Shown here in pieces: positions 34,746-47,184 of a DNA stretch of 64,000 nucleotides. Within the stretch, counting starts at the first letter, position 1, and each line of letters begins with the position of its first letter. The notes beneath the pieces are model-generated. The model did not search any database and was not told the DNA's origin. It saw only the letters and a program-made list of their open reading frames with translations. Both the position numbers and the translations under genes were made by a program. This DNA is from Heterostelium album PN500 (taxonomy: Eukaryota; Evosea; Eumycetozoa; Acytosteliales; Acytosteliaceae). The stretch is taken from NCBI RefSeq assembly GCF_000004825.1, contig NW_008805092.1, positions 620,001-684,000 of the forward strand, in the 5' to 3' direction.

Positions 34746-34976
34746 CTGTTGTTGTTGTTGTTGCTGTTGTTGTTGTTGTTCAGTAACTATAACAAATGAA
34801 CTATTAAAAGGTAACGGTTTTCTAACTATTGTAGTTTCAATTGTTGTAGTTACTGCTGTACTAGTAGTTTGACTTTCACCACTATTACTATTGCTGTTTT
34901 GATTTGATTCTATTTTAGTAGCTATTGTTGTAAATGATTTATTTTTATTATCTATACTTGTTTTATTATCGATCAT
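31963..34976 (-). CDS. fcp1: FCP1-type RNA polymerase II CTD phosphatase
   Basis: Seven exons, 34976-34366, 34293-33925, 33841-33567, 33499-33021, 32946-32770, 32667-32083 and 32001-31963, join in frame to 844 aa. Domain order is that of FCP1/CTDP1: an N-terminal lipoyl-like domain (EAELVRCCVSVGDSVDIGD, SQYDGIVRTTIDKSIKSFK), a Cys-containing linker, then the FCP homology domain with LVLDIDHTIIHA (catalytic D-x-D-x-T), ELHIYTMGTRNYALEIAKL and MVLIVDDRSDVWKRSKN. A BRCT domain follows (KKILNGVNLVFSGVYPLQ, ITNTTTHVVAARKGTSKVH, KIVNQNWIEQSAFQWQRL) and a long acidic tail ends DEDD-like. The enzyme removes phosphate from Ser residues of the Pol II CTD in the nucleus so the polymerase can be recycled. 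A poly-Gln tract splits the lipoyl-like domain, and a Thr/Asn/Lys-rich insert separates FCPH from BRCT. Confidence 0.93.
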
Positions 34977-35678
34977 GTCATATCATATCATATTATAATA
35001 TCAAATCAACAACTTTATAAAATTTTAAAAAATATTAATGAATTTTTAAATAAAATTAATGTGTGTGAAGTTCAAAGTTGATAAGTATAATTAAGAATGT
35101 CCATTTTTTTTCTCTATAACTAATAAATTGTGAAAAAATAGTGAATTGGAGGAGTTGATTTAAATTAATTTATGGAAATCATTGTATTTCTAGTCTTTAA
35201 ATTACTTTATTACTTAAAGATATTGATTTATTTTATAAAGGAAACAAACAATGTTGTTGTTCAGATTAATGGATCTCAAATATTAAAAAAGAGGGATTGC
35301 CAAGTTCGTGTGGATATTTTTTTTGAATTTTCATCGCTCTACCAATTGAGCTTATTAGCTAGTAACTAATGTGGGTTTCGATCTCACTACCTATGAATTT
35401 AATATTTCTACGAAGTAACGAACTTTAATGGCCCTCCGATTTCACCATTATCCCAGTATCCTATTTATATCAGTATATGTTTAAACAAAATAGAGTTATG
35501 GGTTTATCGATTGGATTTGAGATCAGGATACTTATAAACAAATATTGGGAATCATTTTGCTAAAAAATAAAGAAATCATGATTTTAAATTTAATAAATTT
35601 TACAGATTTTTTTATGTTTAAAAATTAAAAATTTTATTAATTATATTTTAAATTAAATTATATTGATTTCTTATTATA
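34977..35678. other. intergenic with a tRNA-like locus
   Basis: Spacer between the FCP1 start and the 3' end of the first ARF-like gene. Its only structured part is the permuted tRNA-like sequence at 35330-35397 with complementary flanks (about 35300 and 35430). Confidence 0.5.
35330..35397 (-). ncRNA. Circularly permuted tRNA-like locus
   Basis: Read on the minus strand the tRNA parts come in permuted order. First TTCAT (39-43), AGGTA (variable), GTGAG-ATCGAAA-CCCAC (T arm) and ATTAGTT (66-72); then a 3-base link ACT; then AGCTAAT (1-7), AA, GCTC-AATTGGTA-GAGC (D arm), G and ATGAA (27-31). AGCTAAT pairs with ATTAGTT over all seven positions (one G-T), ATGAA with TTCAT over all five, and the D stem is perfect. 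The D arm AGCTCAATTGGTAGAGC is a textbook A box. Flanks AAGTTCGT (upstream) and ACGAACTT (downstream) are complementary and would extend the anticodon helix, as in known permuted pre-tRNAs. Against function: T8, T33, T54 and pyrimidine 60 are replaced by A, and T-stem pair 52-62 is A-C. So a relic, or a chance cruciform with tRNA-derived pieces, remains possible. The anticodon cannot be read safely. Confidence 0.45.
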
Positions 35679-36270
<592 letters not shown>

Positions 36271-36423
36271 TTTTTAATTGTTTATTTATTTATATATTTA
36301 ATATTGGAAATATTTAAAAGATTTTATTTATTTTATTGTTTTTGATTTGATAACTTAAAATTGTAAATTAATCAACTATTTATAGTTTTTAATTAATATT
36401 TATTTTTATGTTTCCTGCTTTTT

Positions 36424-36459
36424 AAGATTCACCACAATCAGTCAGTAAAACCACGTTGA
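36424..36459 (-). promoter_or_regulatory. Conserved block upstream of ARF-like copy 1
   Basis: AAGATTCACCACAATCAGTC continues to GTAAAACCACGTTGA. The same block is upstream of copies 2 and 3. It lies about 155-190 bases before the start codon. Copy 1 has lost the 8-base piece (TTCACCAT) that is repeated in the other two. Confidence 0.6.
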
Positions 36460-36980
36460 AAAATATTTGCAACTCTTTTTTTTTTTTAATTCTAAAATTA
36501 TGGTAATATGATAAATTTAATTTCTAAAAAAAAATTTTTTTATCATTATTTATTTTTTTTATTAAGCGAAAGATTTTTCATTTTTCTTTACAAAATTATT
36601 CATATCGAATAAAGAATATATGTATTAGTAGATTGCATTAAGATTAACAATAATTATTAAATTGGAACCACAAGGTTATTTATAACCAGAAACCATCATA
36701 AATCAGAAGTCTATACATATATGTTAAATTGAATAAATCTCGAGTTATCATAACCTATACACACATGAGGTCCATATTTAATATAAATATTGAAATATCA
36801 TGTGTATTTACGATATATAGTGTTTATATAACATTTACAAAATCCCTTAAAGTTTAAAGTTGCTAGTTATTTATGTATTATATTATCGAGCAACTAGTTA
36901 TCCATATACATCAGGTTATGTAAGTATGGTGAGTATTTCATCCATGTGAGAAGTTTTGCGCTTTTGATATATAAATGAGA

Positions 36981-37082
36981 CCTGTTTTCCACGGAAACAG
37001 CAACCTGGTCTGCTAACAGGCGTACACCATCAAAAAAAGGTGATTTGTCGCTGTTAACAGTGACTTGAATCACCGTTTTTGG
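36981..37082. other. Hairpin-rich segment
   Basis: Two adjacent inverted repeats. CTGTTTTCC/GGAAACAG (36982-37000) lies within CCTGTT..AACAGG (36981-37020). GGTGATT..AATCACC (37039-37074) surrounds CGCTGTTAACAGTG and is extended by CCA..A-run/T-run..TGG (37028-37082). It is clearly non-random in otherwise AT-rich spacer. It could be a small structured RNA or the remains of a foldback or MITE element. Confidence 0.5.
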
Positions 37083-37549
37083 AAAAACCACGTCTGGTGA
37101 ACTAGATTATCCATATATTAGATGAACTAATTGATTTTCATTTGATTATAGTTTAAATTATTATATTATTTATTATTTTATATTATTTTTCCTCTATGTT
37201 AATTGATAAATTAAAATAAATCTAACCCCCTTTCAGATTTGAACTTACTTCTTTCAAAAAACTTTAACACCTAGATTCTAATTAATTAACAACAAACTAA
37301 TATTTATTTAACTTGATTATACAACTACAAAGACAACAAATCAATTTGATTTGTCTATTTGTTAAAGATGTTTTTTTTTTATTTCGAATCGTTGAGTTAA
37401 TTTCTAGTATACTCTATATATCTAGTTAAAAAACATTCAAATCAAGTAAAAATAAAGAAGTATTTATTTAGTTCACGATCTTTAAATCCATTCTAAAGAT
37501 CTTTATTTTTAAAAATATCTATATACATTGTATTGTTATTACTATAATA

Positions 37550-38168
<619 letters not shown>

Positions 38169-39434
38169 TTTATTTATTTTTTGTAAATTTAATATTTAGA
38201 AATATATTTAAGATATTATTATTATTGTATTGTTTTGATTTGATTGATAACTTAAAATTGATAATCAACTATTTATAGTTTTTAATTAATATTTATTTTT
38301 ATGTTTCCTGCTTTGTAAGATTCACCACAATTCACCATCAGTCAGTAAAACCACGTTGATCAAATAAGAAATTCCCCCTTTTTAGTGAAAGTTGTCAAGG
38401 GCGAATTTCTTATTTTTTTCTAAAACAATAAAATTTAATAAAAAAATTCTAAAAAATTTGATAAAAACAATTACTCTAGAATTTTGAATACTTTGAATCG
38501 ATATCAAACAATAAAGTTAGTGAACAATGAGCTTTTGATATGATTCTTCTTGTTGCTGTTTTTCTTTAAAAGTAAACTGATAACAGCTTTAGAAGAAATT
38601 TCAAACAATCTTGTTGGCAATAACATGTTATTGACAATAATATTACACCAATAATTCAACTCTATAATCACTACATTAATAATAGATAGGTATCTATCTA
38701 TGCGCATCGGTGTTTTGTTAACATTCCTGTCCATTTGTTGACTTTACCACCAGCACTGTAGTTATATAATTAAATTAAGTAATATTTTGTTTTATTGTTT
38801 TAATTAATGAGTTGATTTTACTTATTTCATTGGCTGATGTAGTGATCATAGTATTTAGAAGATAGTTTATTTTATTGTTTAAATAGACAAATTTTTTTAT
38901 TAAAGGTTTGATATTTAATAATGATCTTTTGTCGAATCGCACTTGTTCTAAAATATTGCATAATGCTTCTTTACCCAAAAAGATTGAAGAATGGTTTCTT
39001 TTGGTAAAAGAGAGTAAAGTGAAGCACTAAAGTATAATCTAAAGAGATAATTTAGTTTAGTTTTTTTTTTTGGGTAATAGAACACAAAATTTAATTTTTA
39101 TAAATAATATAATTAAAATAAATAATAATAAATTTTTAAGTTCTGAGCTTCATAAATATATTTGAAAAAAATTATTTTAATTATCATAATTACCATTAAA
39201 CTAGAATTATAAATATATTCTATCAGAAAGAAATTTGATTTGTCTATTAATTAAAGATGTTTTTTTTTTGTTTTTATTTCGAAATGATTAGTTATTTCTA
39301 GTATACTCTATATATCTAGTTAAAAAACTAATCTAATTTAGTAAAAATAAAGAAGTCATGATTTAGATCACGATCTTTAAATCCATTCTAAAGATCTTTA
39401 TTTTTAAAAATATCTATATACATTATTATTACAA
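38169..39434. other. intergenic between ARF-like copies 2 and 3, with unexplained frames
   Basis: Contains the shared upstream block of copy 2 (38317-38360) and shared 3' flank of copy 3 (39235-39434). Between them two minus-strand open stretches, 38978-38775 (GKEALCNILEQVRFDKRSL) and 38727-38504 (ATG, MDRNVNKTPMRIDRYLSI), look faintly protein-like. They match nothing I know and may be relics of a gene caught in the duplication. Confidence 0.4.
38317..38360 (-). promoter_or_regulatory. Conserved block upstream of ARF-like copy 2
   Basis: AAGATTCACCACAATTCACC followed by ATCAGTCAGTAAAACCACG and TTGAT, about 149-192 bases before the start. The preceding TTTCCTGCTTT also matches copy 1. CACGTTG is an E-box-like core. 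Confidence 0.6.
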
Positions 39435-40031
<597 letters not shown>

Positions 40032-40468
40032 TTTTAATTATTTAATTATGTATTAATATTAGCAATTTATATTTAAATATATTATTATTTATTTTATTGT
40101 TTTGATTTGATTTGATATCTTAAAATTGAAAATTACATATCTATATATAGTTTTTTATTAAACATTGATTCGATAATTTTTTTTGGTTTCCTAACTAAGA
40201 TTCACCAAATTTCACCATCAGTCAGTAAAACCACGTTGATCAAATTTTCAATTTTTTTTTTGATGTTTGCAAAAACCACGTTGAAGAATCACTCATAATC
40301 TTTTTAATTTCCAAAGTGGACTAAAAATGGAATATGAAGTATACTAGTTGTTTTAGTTAAAGAAATAAAAATAAAAAAAAATAGTTTTATTTTAATAGTT
40401 TTTATTTAATAATTTAATAAATAAATATTTGTATTTGTGTGTGTGTGTGTATGTATTAATGTGTTTGT
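40032..40468. other. intergenic spacer
   Basis: Promoter side of ARF-like copy 3 (conserved block listed separately) and 3' flank of the DENN-WD40 gene, with a short GT repeat at 40436-40450. Nothing else was recognised. Confidence 0.5.
40197..40240 (-). promoter_or_regulatory. Conserved block upstream of ARF-like copy 3
   Basis: AAGATTCACCAAATTTCACC followed by ATCAGTCAGTAAAACCACG and TTGAT, about 166-209 bases before the start. A second partial copy, AAAACCACGTTGA, lies at about 40272-40285. Confidence 0.6.
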
Positions 40469-43400
40469 TTATCTACTATCGAATGCTTTACGTTCTCTGT
40501 TGGTAGGAGAGCAGACTTGCCATCCATTGGGTGGTGTGGTTGCAGGTGAGGGTGCTGTCGATGGTGTCGATGAGAGTGATGACGAGAGTGACGACGATGA
40601 GGTGGACGAGGTCGACAATAACATTGACGATACCAGTAGTGAGTTGGCGCTGCTTCCGCCACTGGTTAGACTTCCAACACCACTGCTAAGATGACTATTG
40701 TTACTACCTGTACTGCTAATACTACTGATACTACTTGTACTATCTCTATCTCTACTTGTACCACCACCACCAACACTACTACTGCTGTTACTACTGATAC
40801 TACTTATACTTGTATCTCTATCTCTATAACTATTCAAACTACTACTTGGAAGAATATGATTACTTCCAACAAGATTACTAATATGATTATTAATTGTTTG
40901 AATGTTTGAGGAAGAAGAAGTAGGAGTTGGATTGCTTAGATTTAGACTACTCATGTTGGAATGAAGATTAGGATCGTAGCTTGCTTTCTTTTTGTGTTGT
41001 TTCGATGACTTTTTGTGTTTACCTCCACCGGAAATCGATATCTCACCACTTGAGCTGAGTTGTATGGGAATGCCACTGGAAGTACTGCTGGTTATGAATG
41101 ATTTCGACGATAGTTTGGCGCTGTCTTTGGTGACACCGGTGTGACTGAAAGTTGAGGATGCCGAGAGCGAATGTGTTATGACGACGGGTGGTGGTGATAC
41201 AACTACAGCATCCATCTCCCAGATCTTAACGGTGGCATCGAATCCCGCGGTAACAAAACGGTTGAGCGATGCATGTTTAGGCGCGGCCAATGTTCTCACC
41301 CAATCGTTGTGTCCACGTAACACCTTGCTGCACATAGTGGTCGATGCATTCCATACTCTGATGGTCTGGTCGTTCGCCGTACTAACAATGAGATCGTCTT
41401 CGTAGAGCAGTGATTTCACTTCATCCTTGTGACCCTTGTAAACCTTTTGAACTTGACCGGACTTCAAATCCCATGCTCGAATCAGAGTGTCTTCTCCGGC
41501 CGACAACAAAACACCGTTGTTATGGTTGTAAGTGAGACAACTGATGTTTCCTTTGTGGCCGGTGAGATTCTTCTTGAGCGATCCACTGTTAATATCCCAA
41601 ATCTTGATTAGACCATCATAGGATGCAGTGAACAAGTTACGATCGCCATCGAGAACGGCTTTACCAACCCAATCGTTATGACCATTCAGGACATGTAGAC
41701 ACTTCATCGTTCTCAAATCCCAAATACGAGCGGTGGTATCACTCGATGTTGATACTGCCATTGAATCACCACCAAGACCACCCAGTGCAATCGAAAGAAT
41801 ATGTTGTTTATGACCATTAAAAGCTTTTATTTTTCTATTGGTTCTTACATCCCATAGCTACAATTGTAGTTTTATAAAAAGTTAACATTTGTTTTCAAAT
41901 TAATAATACCTATATAATGTTATTTATACTTACAATAACAGAATAATCATATGAACCAGTAAGAATTACATTTCTCTTAATCTCTAAACAAGATATCTCT
42001 GCTGTATGCTCTTGTAGTGTTGAAACACATCTCCATTCACTATTAGAATGATTCCATATTCTCAATGTTCTATCTCTTGATCCACTTGCAAACACATCTG
42101 AATCACCAATACCAATACAACTATATTTTTATATGATTATTAGTTTAGTTTGAATATTAATCAAATATTAATAATAATAACTTACGTAACATTATCTTTA
42201 TGATTTGTTAACTTTTGTTGGAATTGACCATCTTCATAATTCCAAATCATTATATGACCAGATAGATCACCTGTTATAATTGACTTTGGATTATTATGTA
42301 TTGCCATACTTGAAATACCAGCTTTTGAACCTTTCAAGGTTAATACTGTATATCCATCTTTTCTCTCCGATACAGTTTCAACCAATGTATCTTTAGGTGT
42401 ATGTTTTTCATGTCTATCTGGATATACTACCTTTGTCTATATATATAGTTAAATTAAAAGAATCAGATATTGAATCATCTTTAATTCTTATTTAGATACA
42501 TACATTTCTTGTACTTTCAATAAGTTTTGTATAGATCTGTTTAGCTCCATCCTTTTCGATTTCAATATTTCTTCTAACAGATGCTGTAAAGTATTTAATA
42601 TCTGATTTATTCTATTATAATTATAATGAGTTTTGTTTTTAATTAGTAACTAACTATTTCTTTTTAATTAATTAATGAATAATAATTCTAATTTGTACTT
42701 ACAAATGAACTATCTACATTATTTAATAATGCAATATGAGGACCTACTGAACCAGTGGTTTGTGCTTCCATTGTATGTGCTTTGTGTATCTTATCGATGA
42801 GTTCAACCAGTGTCTGTGTATGTTCTTCGCTGAGTGAGGTGAGCATCGACATCTTACCGATAAACTTTGAGGTTGCTACTGGGGATACCTTGAGTTTGAT
42901 CATCTGATAGGCATAGGAAGACAACGATGTAAACAATATATCTTCTTCATTCTCAATCATTATCTTTTGTTTCTCTGGTGTTTGATTATCCCAGTTATCC
43001 AAATGATAATCATTGTACTTTGATGTCAACTTTTCTTTTCTCAGTAATTGAACTGCATCAAAGAATGATGATTCCCAGAAATGTATATTCTTCCATAATG
43101 ATAAATTTATGAAATGATTCTAAATATATATATTAAAAAGAATTGTTAATTAGTTAGCGTTAGAATGATTATTAAATAGCTAATATTAACTATTACATAC
43201 ATATAATGGCTCTTGATTACTATTGTTTTGATAGTAAAACTCTTTGATTTTGTTTAATAGTGTAGATGCAGTCTTAAAGTCAGCAGATCGATCACATTCA
43301 TTGAATACCTTCTTGATGATCTCTACTAGGAGGAATAGACGCCAATTTCCAAATGTTAACAACGGTTTCTTTGTGTTGAAATGAGCAGCCAGTGACTCTA

Positions 43401-44109
43401 CAAAGTAAGTTCTACTCTTACGAATAGCAAATACATCGAGTAACAGCTTTTGTTGTTCAATGTTGATTGGTACCTCTTCGTTATCATCGAATATCGCCTC
43501 TGTATAACGATCGATAAACTCTCTCAATACCTCGTTATCCTCATTACCATTTGCATTGGCAGCACCATTAGAGTTACTTCCATTACTACCACTATAGTTT
43601 GCCAAAATAATAGTTGATTGAGGTATATTCTTTAATAATGAACCACGTCTAAAACTACTATCACCATTGAAACTAGATGGTGAAGATGATAATGTTATAC
43701 CATTATTATTACTACTACTATTATTATTACTACTATCATTATGACCATTATTATTATTATTGATTGTTGATTGATTTAATGGTTTCATTGCTAATGATGA
43801 TGGTCTTCTTGGTTTATAATTGTTTAGTTGTTTGGAATATGGTATTCTCAAAGAGTAGAGAGTCTCACTCATCTCTGGAATATCAGTGTAACTATATGAT
43901 GGCTGTAGAGGTTTTCCCTCATTGTCAACATTCGTGTCATCCAAACCAGGTATTTCAACTGATTCATAATCAGGATTAGTCTTTACTTTCGAAATATGTG
44001 TAACTATTGTTTGATAGAATGATACATAGGTCGATGCACTACCAACACTATTTCCATTCTCACTGGAGCTACTACTACTATTACTACTATTACTACTTGT
44101 TAATCCTGT

Positions 44110-44141
<32 letters not shown>

Positions 44142-45853
44142 CGGCAGCTAATTTACTTTGTGAATTCTCAAATTGATTTAACTGACATATATAATTAAAG
44201 AATGACAGATTATCTTGAGTTTGATCTAAAAATGTTGTTACAGCTGATGTTTCAATTAAATCTGTTAAGAAATTCTAAGATATTGAGATTATAAGTAAAT
44301 TAGATCTATTTCAATGTTACTATTCGAATATAACTTACAACTACTTCAGTATCTTGATGTTTCATTAAGAAGGATGCAGTGTTGAATGATGTGATTGGTT
44401 TAGGATACTTTCTAAGTAGATATCGGTAGGAATTTACATCGTAGAAGAATGAAAGGAAGAATTCTAGGAATACTGCTCTTATCTTGTCATCGTTGTTCAG
44501 GTTTGGGAGTTGTTGGTGTGCCGGTGTTGGAGGTGGGAATGCTATGCTGATGTTTGATAGGTCGGGATAGAGTATCTCTTGGATACGGTTTTGAAGTATT
44601 GTACATTGTTGCTCGGGAAGTGTCGGTGGTGTTATTGTCGAGGGAATCGTGATTGTCTGTTGATCGAGATTGACGATTGTGATATCGTTGTTGTCCATTT
44701 GGAACGGACGTTTATCGTTGTAGTACATACCGACGATGAGTGGTGTCGGTGCCTGAAGAAAATCGATAAGAATATTCGGGAGAATTGGAATGTAGACGTG
44801 TGGCCATGAGAATGGGTAGAGTAAGTTCGACACTGATTCACAGGCAATGGTGAGAAGCGATTGGTTCGAACTGATAAAGAGTAGACGTCGCTCGAGTAGC
44901 GCCAGTGAGAATATCTTGAGGACGTTCTGAGTGCCAAGAATATTAAAGATGATACCAAAGTTGACGTCGACCTGTGGGAACATGTATTGCGAGGGAATTC
45001 CATACTTGAAAGGCTTCAGTGGGTAGGAATGTAATGGTGGTGCAACATATGTGAATTCATAACCGGCGATCATGCGTGGCAAATCGTTGACAACATTGGA
45101 GATCAAACGTTCAAAAGGAAATCGGTGATGGTGCTCCTTTGGAATAGAATAGATATAACAAAGTAACTCTCGTAATAAATAATAACATGGAAATCTTGAT
45201 AATAAACAAATTGAAACTGGTGAATATAATACTTTTTTATCTTTATAATCCTGGATATAAAAAAAAAGTGTTAATAAATAATCAATTTGTTTCATTATTT
45301 TTTCTTTTAATAGATTAACTAAACATACAATATGATCAGATGGTATTTGTTGATAATAAACCAATGATGCAGCATAAAATCTCGATCCATCCAATTCTGT
45401 TAAACAAAAAGTTGATAAACTTGGTTCTTCTTTTTTATCTTTAATATATAATCCATTTGGAAAACAAAACTAAAATAAATTAATAATATTAATAATATTA
45501 ATAAAATGATTGATTGTAAAAAGATATATTTTTAATGATTGATTGATTGATTGACATACCATCCAAATATGAGGTGGTAATGCTTGTTCATGATTCTGTG
45601 TTGGGTATCTCTCTAATATTTCTACTTGGAATGGCTTTTCAATCTGATCTATTACAATTGATCTATTTATACCACAAACAATATAATAGTCTATCAATCT
45701 ATAATAATTATTCAATCCATTTGAATCGCCTAAACTACTGCTCATACTACTGTTCATTGATAAATTACTACTACTATTACTTGGTGATACCAATGGTGAT
45801 GAAATTGTATTATTATTGGGTGTTGATATTTTACTGAATTTGATTTCTTCCAT
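40469..45853 (-). CDS. DENN-domain plus WD40 protein (DENND3-like Rab GEF)
   Basis: Nine exons, 45853-45560, 45469-45329, 45250-44339, 44274-43201, 43119-42703, 42611-42504, 42436-42186, 42120-41934 and 41857-40469, join in frame to 1590 aa. The N-terminal half carries a tripartite DENN module: LIDYYIVCGINRS (uDENN), NFGIIFNILGTQNVLKIFSL with LLERRLLFISSNQSLLTIA and FSWPHVYIPILPNILIDFL (cDENN), and FLEFFLSFFYDVNSYRYLL (dDENN). The C-terminal half has about seven WD40 repeats (ASGSRDRTLRIWN, TSSDTTARIWDLRTMKCLH, TASYDGLIKIWDINSG, TAGFDATVKIWEM). DENN plus WD40 is the plan of animal DENND3, a Rab guanine-nucleotide exchange factor in endosomal and autophagy traffic. Ala/Ser/Asn low-complexity inserts lie in exon 4 and the last 150 residues are Ser/Gly-rich. 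Confidence 0.9.
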
Positions 45854-45869
45854 TTTGGAACTAATTAAT

Positions 45870-45900
<31 letters not shown>

Positions 45901-47184
45901 GTATACAAATAAATTAAAAATAAGCAAATATTTAATAGGTAGTTGAATATATTACTATCAACTACTAACTACTACTTTAGCACTCTACTACTATTCTATC
46001 TATTTTTACACTTTTAAACTTTGATTGCTAAAGTTCTTTCTATTCTTGCTCTGACTAATCGTGATATCTCTTTCTTTTACATCAGATTTGGTTGATAATG
46101 TATTTGAGTGTGTAAGATTATTATAATTTGAGAAATAAGGGGGTTTTGGTGAGTGGAAGTGATGTGAAATAAAAAGGTGTTGAGCCTCTAATTAGTGGGT
46201 GTGAAGTTGTGAGTGGAAAGGGGCTATTATATGGGTGTGGTACGAATTTCTCAAAATATTAAAACAATATTGATCGTTCTACAATTGTCATAGAAGTTTT
46301 CCTAGCTAGTTGTTAACAATTGTTTACTAAATAACAAGGACCTTATCTACAATATCTGTTGTTGCTATTGTTGTAGTGTTGTTATATTGATTGTTGTGTA
46401 TCAACAGTTTTATCTCCAATAATCAAATTTAACTTTTATAAGCCTTTCATCAAAAAAAAAAAACCAAAAAAAACCAAAAGAAAAAAGTAAAAAAAAAAAT
46501 TAACAGATTGATTAATCACAAAAAACATCAAAAAAAATATACTTTAATCCGATTTTTAGAAAAGAATGGATGGTTCTGTTTTTTTTGGAATAAACAAAAA
46601 CAAAAATTAAAAAAAAACATCCAAACAGGGATAAGGAGCTTGTTTGCACTATTTTTTTCTTTTTTTTTTTAATTTTCGCAAATTTTTTTTTTAATTTTTA
46701 GATTTGTTTTTTTTTTAAAAGTTAAGTTTGTGTGTTTTGCTGATGGGCAATTGTAATGCATTGGAAATTGAATTAGAATGTTCTGTGGAGATGATCACCA
46801 CCACAAAAAAATACAAACTTAAAAATGATTAGATATGTTCACTTCAAAGCATCATGATATAATCAACATATTATCATGAATAGATAAAAATAAGTTTTGT
46901 TTATTTTTTTTGTACGTATTTATAATGGACCAGGCTTATACAATTGCAATGCATTGGAGTTCACAAAATTATGTAAGTCTGATTTTCAAAAAGATAAAAA
47001 GATTATTTTAGATACAATTGTAAAAATATTGTTATTTTTTTATAGTTAAGTTTTGATTATTTATTTGGATTTAATAGATATCTGTTTGATTGTTTTTGAT
47101 ATTTTTCTTTTTTTTTTGCATAAGATGATGATTTTTGTTTTTGTTGTTTTTGTTTTTGTTATTATTGTTTTTTTTTTTTTTATA
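45854..47184. other. intergenic, 1.3 kb
   Basis: Promoter of the DENN-WD40 gene and 3' flank of the histone deacetylase gene. TTGAGTGTG occurs at about 46107. An 18-bp motif, CAATTGYAATGCATTGGA, occurs twice in direct orientation (46748-46765 and 46941-46958). Several T and A runs near 46450-46720. No coding frame is supported. Confidence 0.5.

Larger units (their letters stand above)
36271..37549. other. intergenic between ARF-like copies 1 and 2
   Basis: Holds the conserved upstream block of copy 1 (36424-36459), a hairpin-rich stretch at 36981-37082, and about 200 bp next to copy 2 (37340-37549) that recur downstream of copy 3 (39235-39434). A short minus-strand open frame at 36894-37091 overlaps the hairpins and is not supported as a gene. 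Confidence 0.55.

Noticed and set aside
35296-35330. A normal, co-linear tRNA continuing from the D arm at 35335-35352
   Set aside because: The following bases are an A-rich run with no anticodon 3' stem and no TTCRA loop; only the permuted order gives paired arms.
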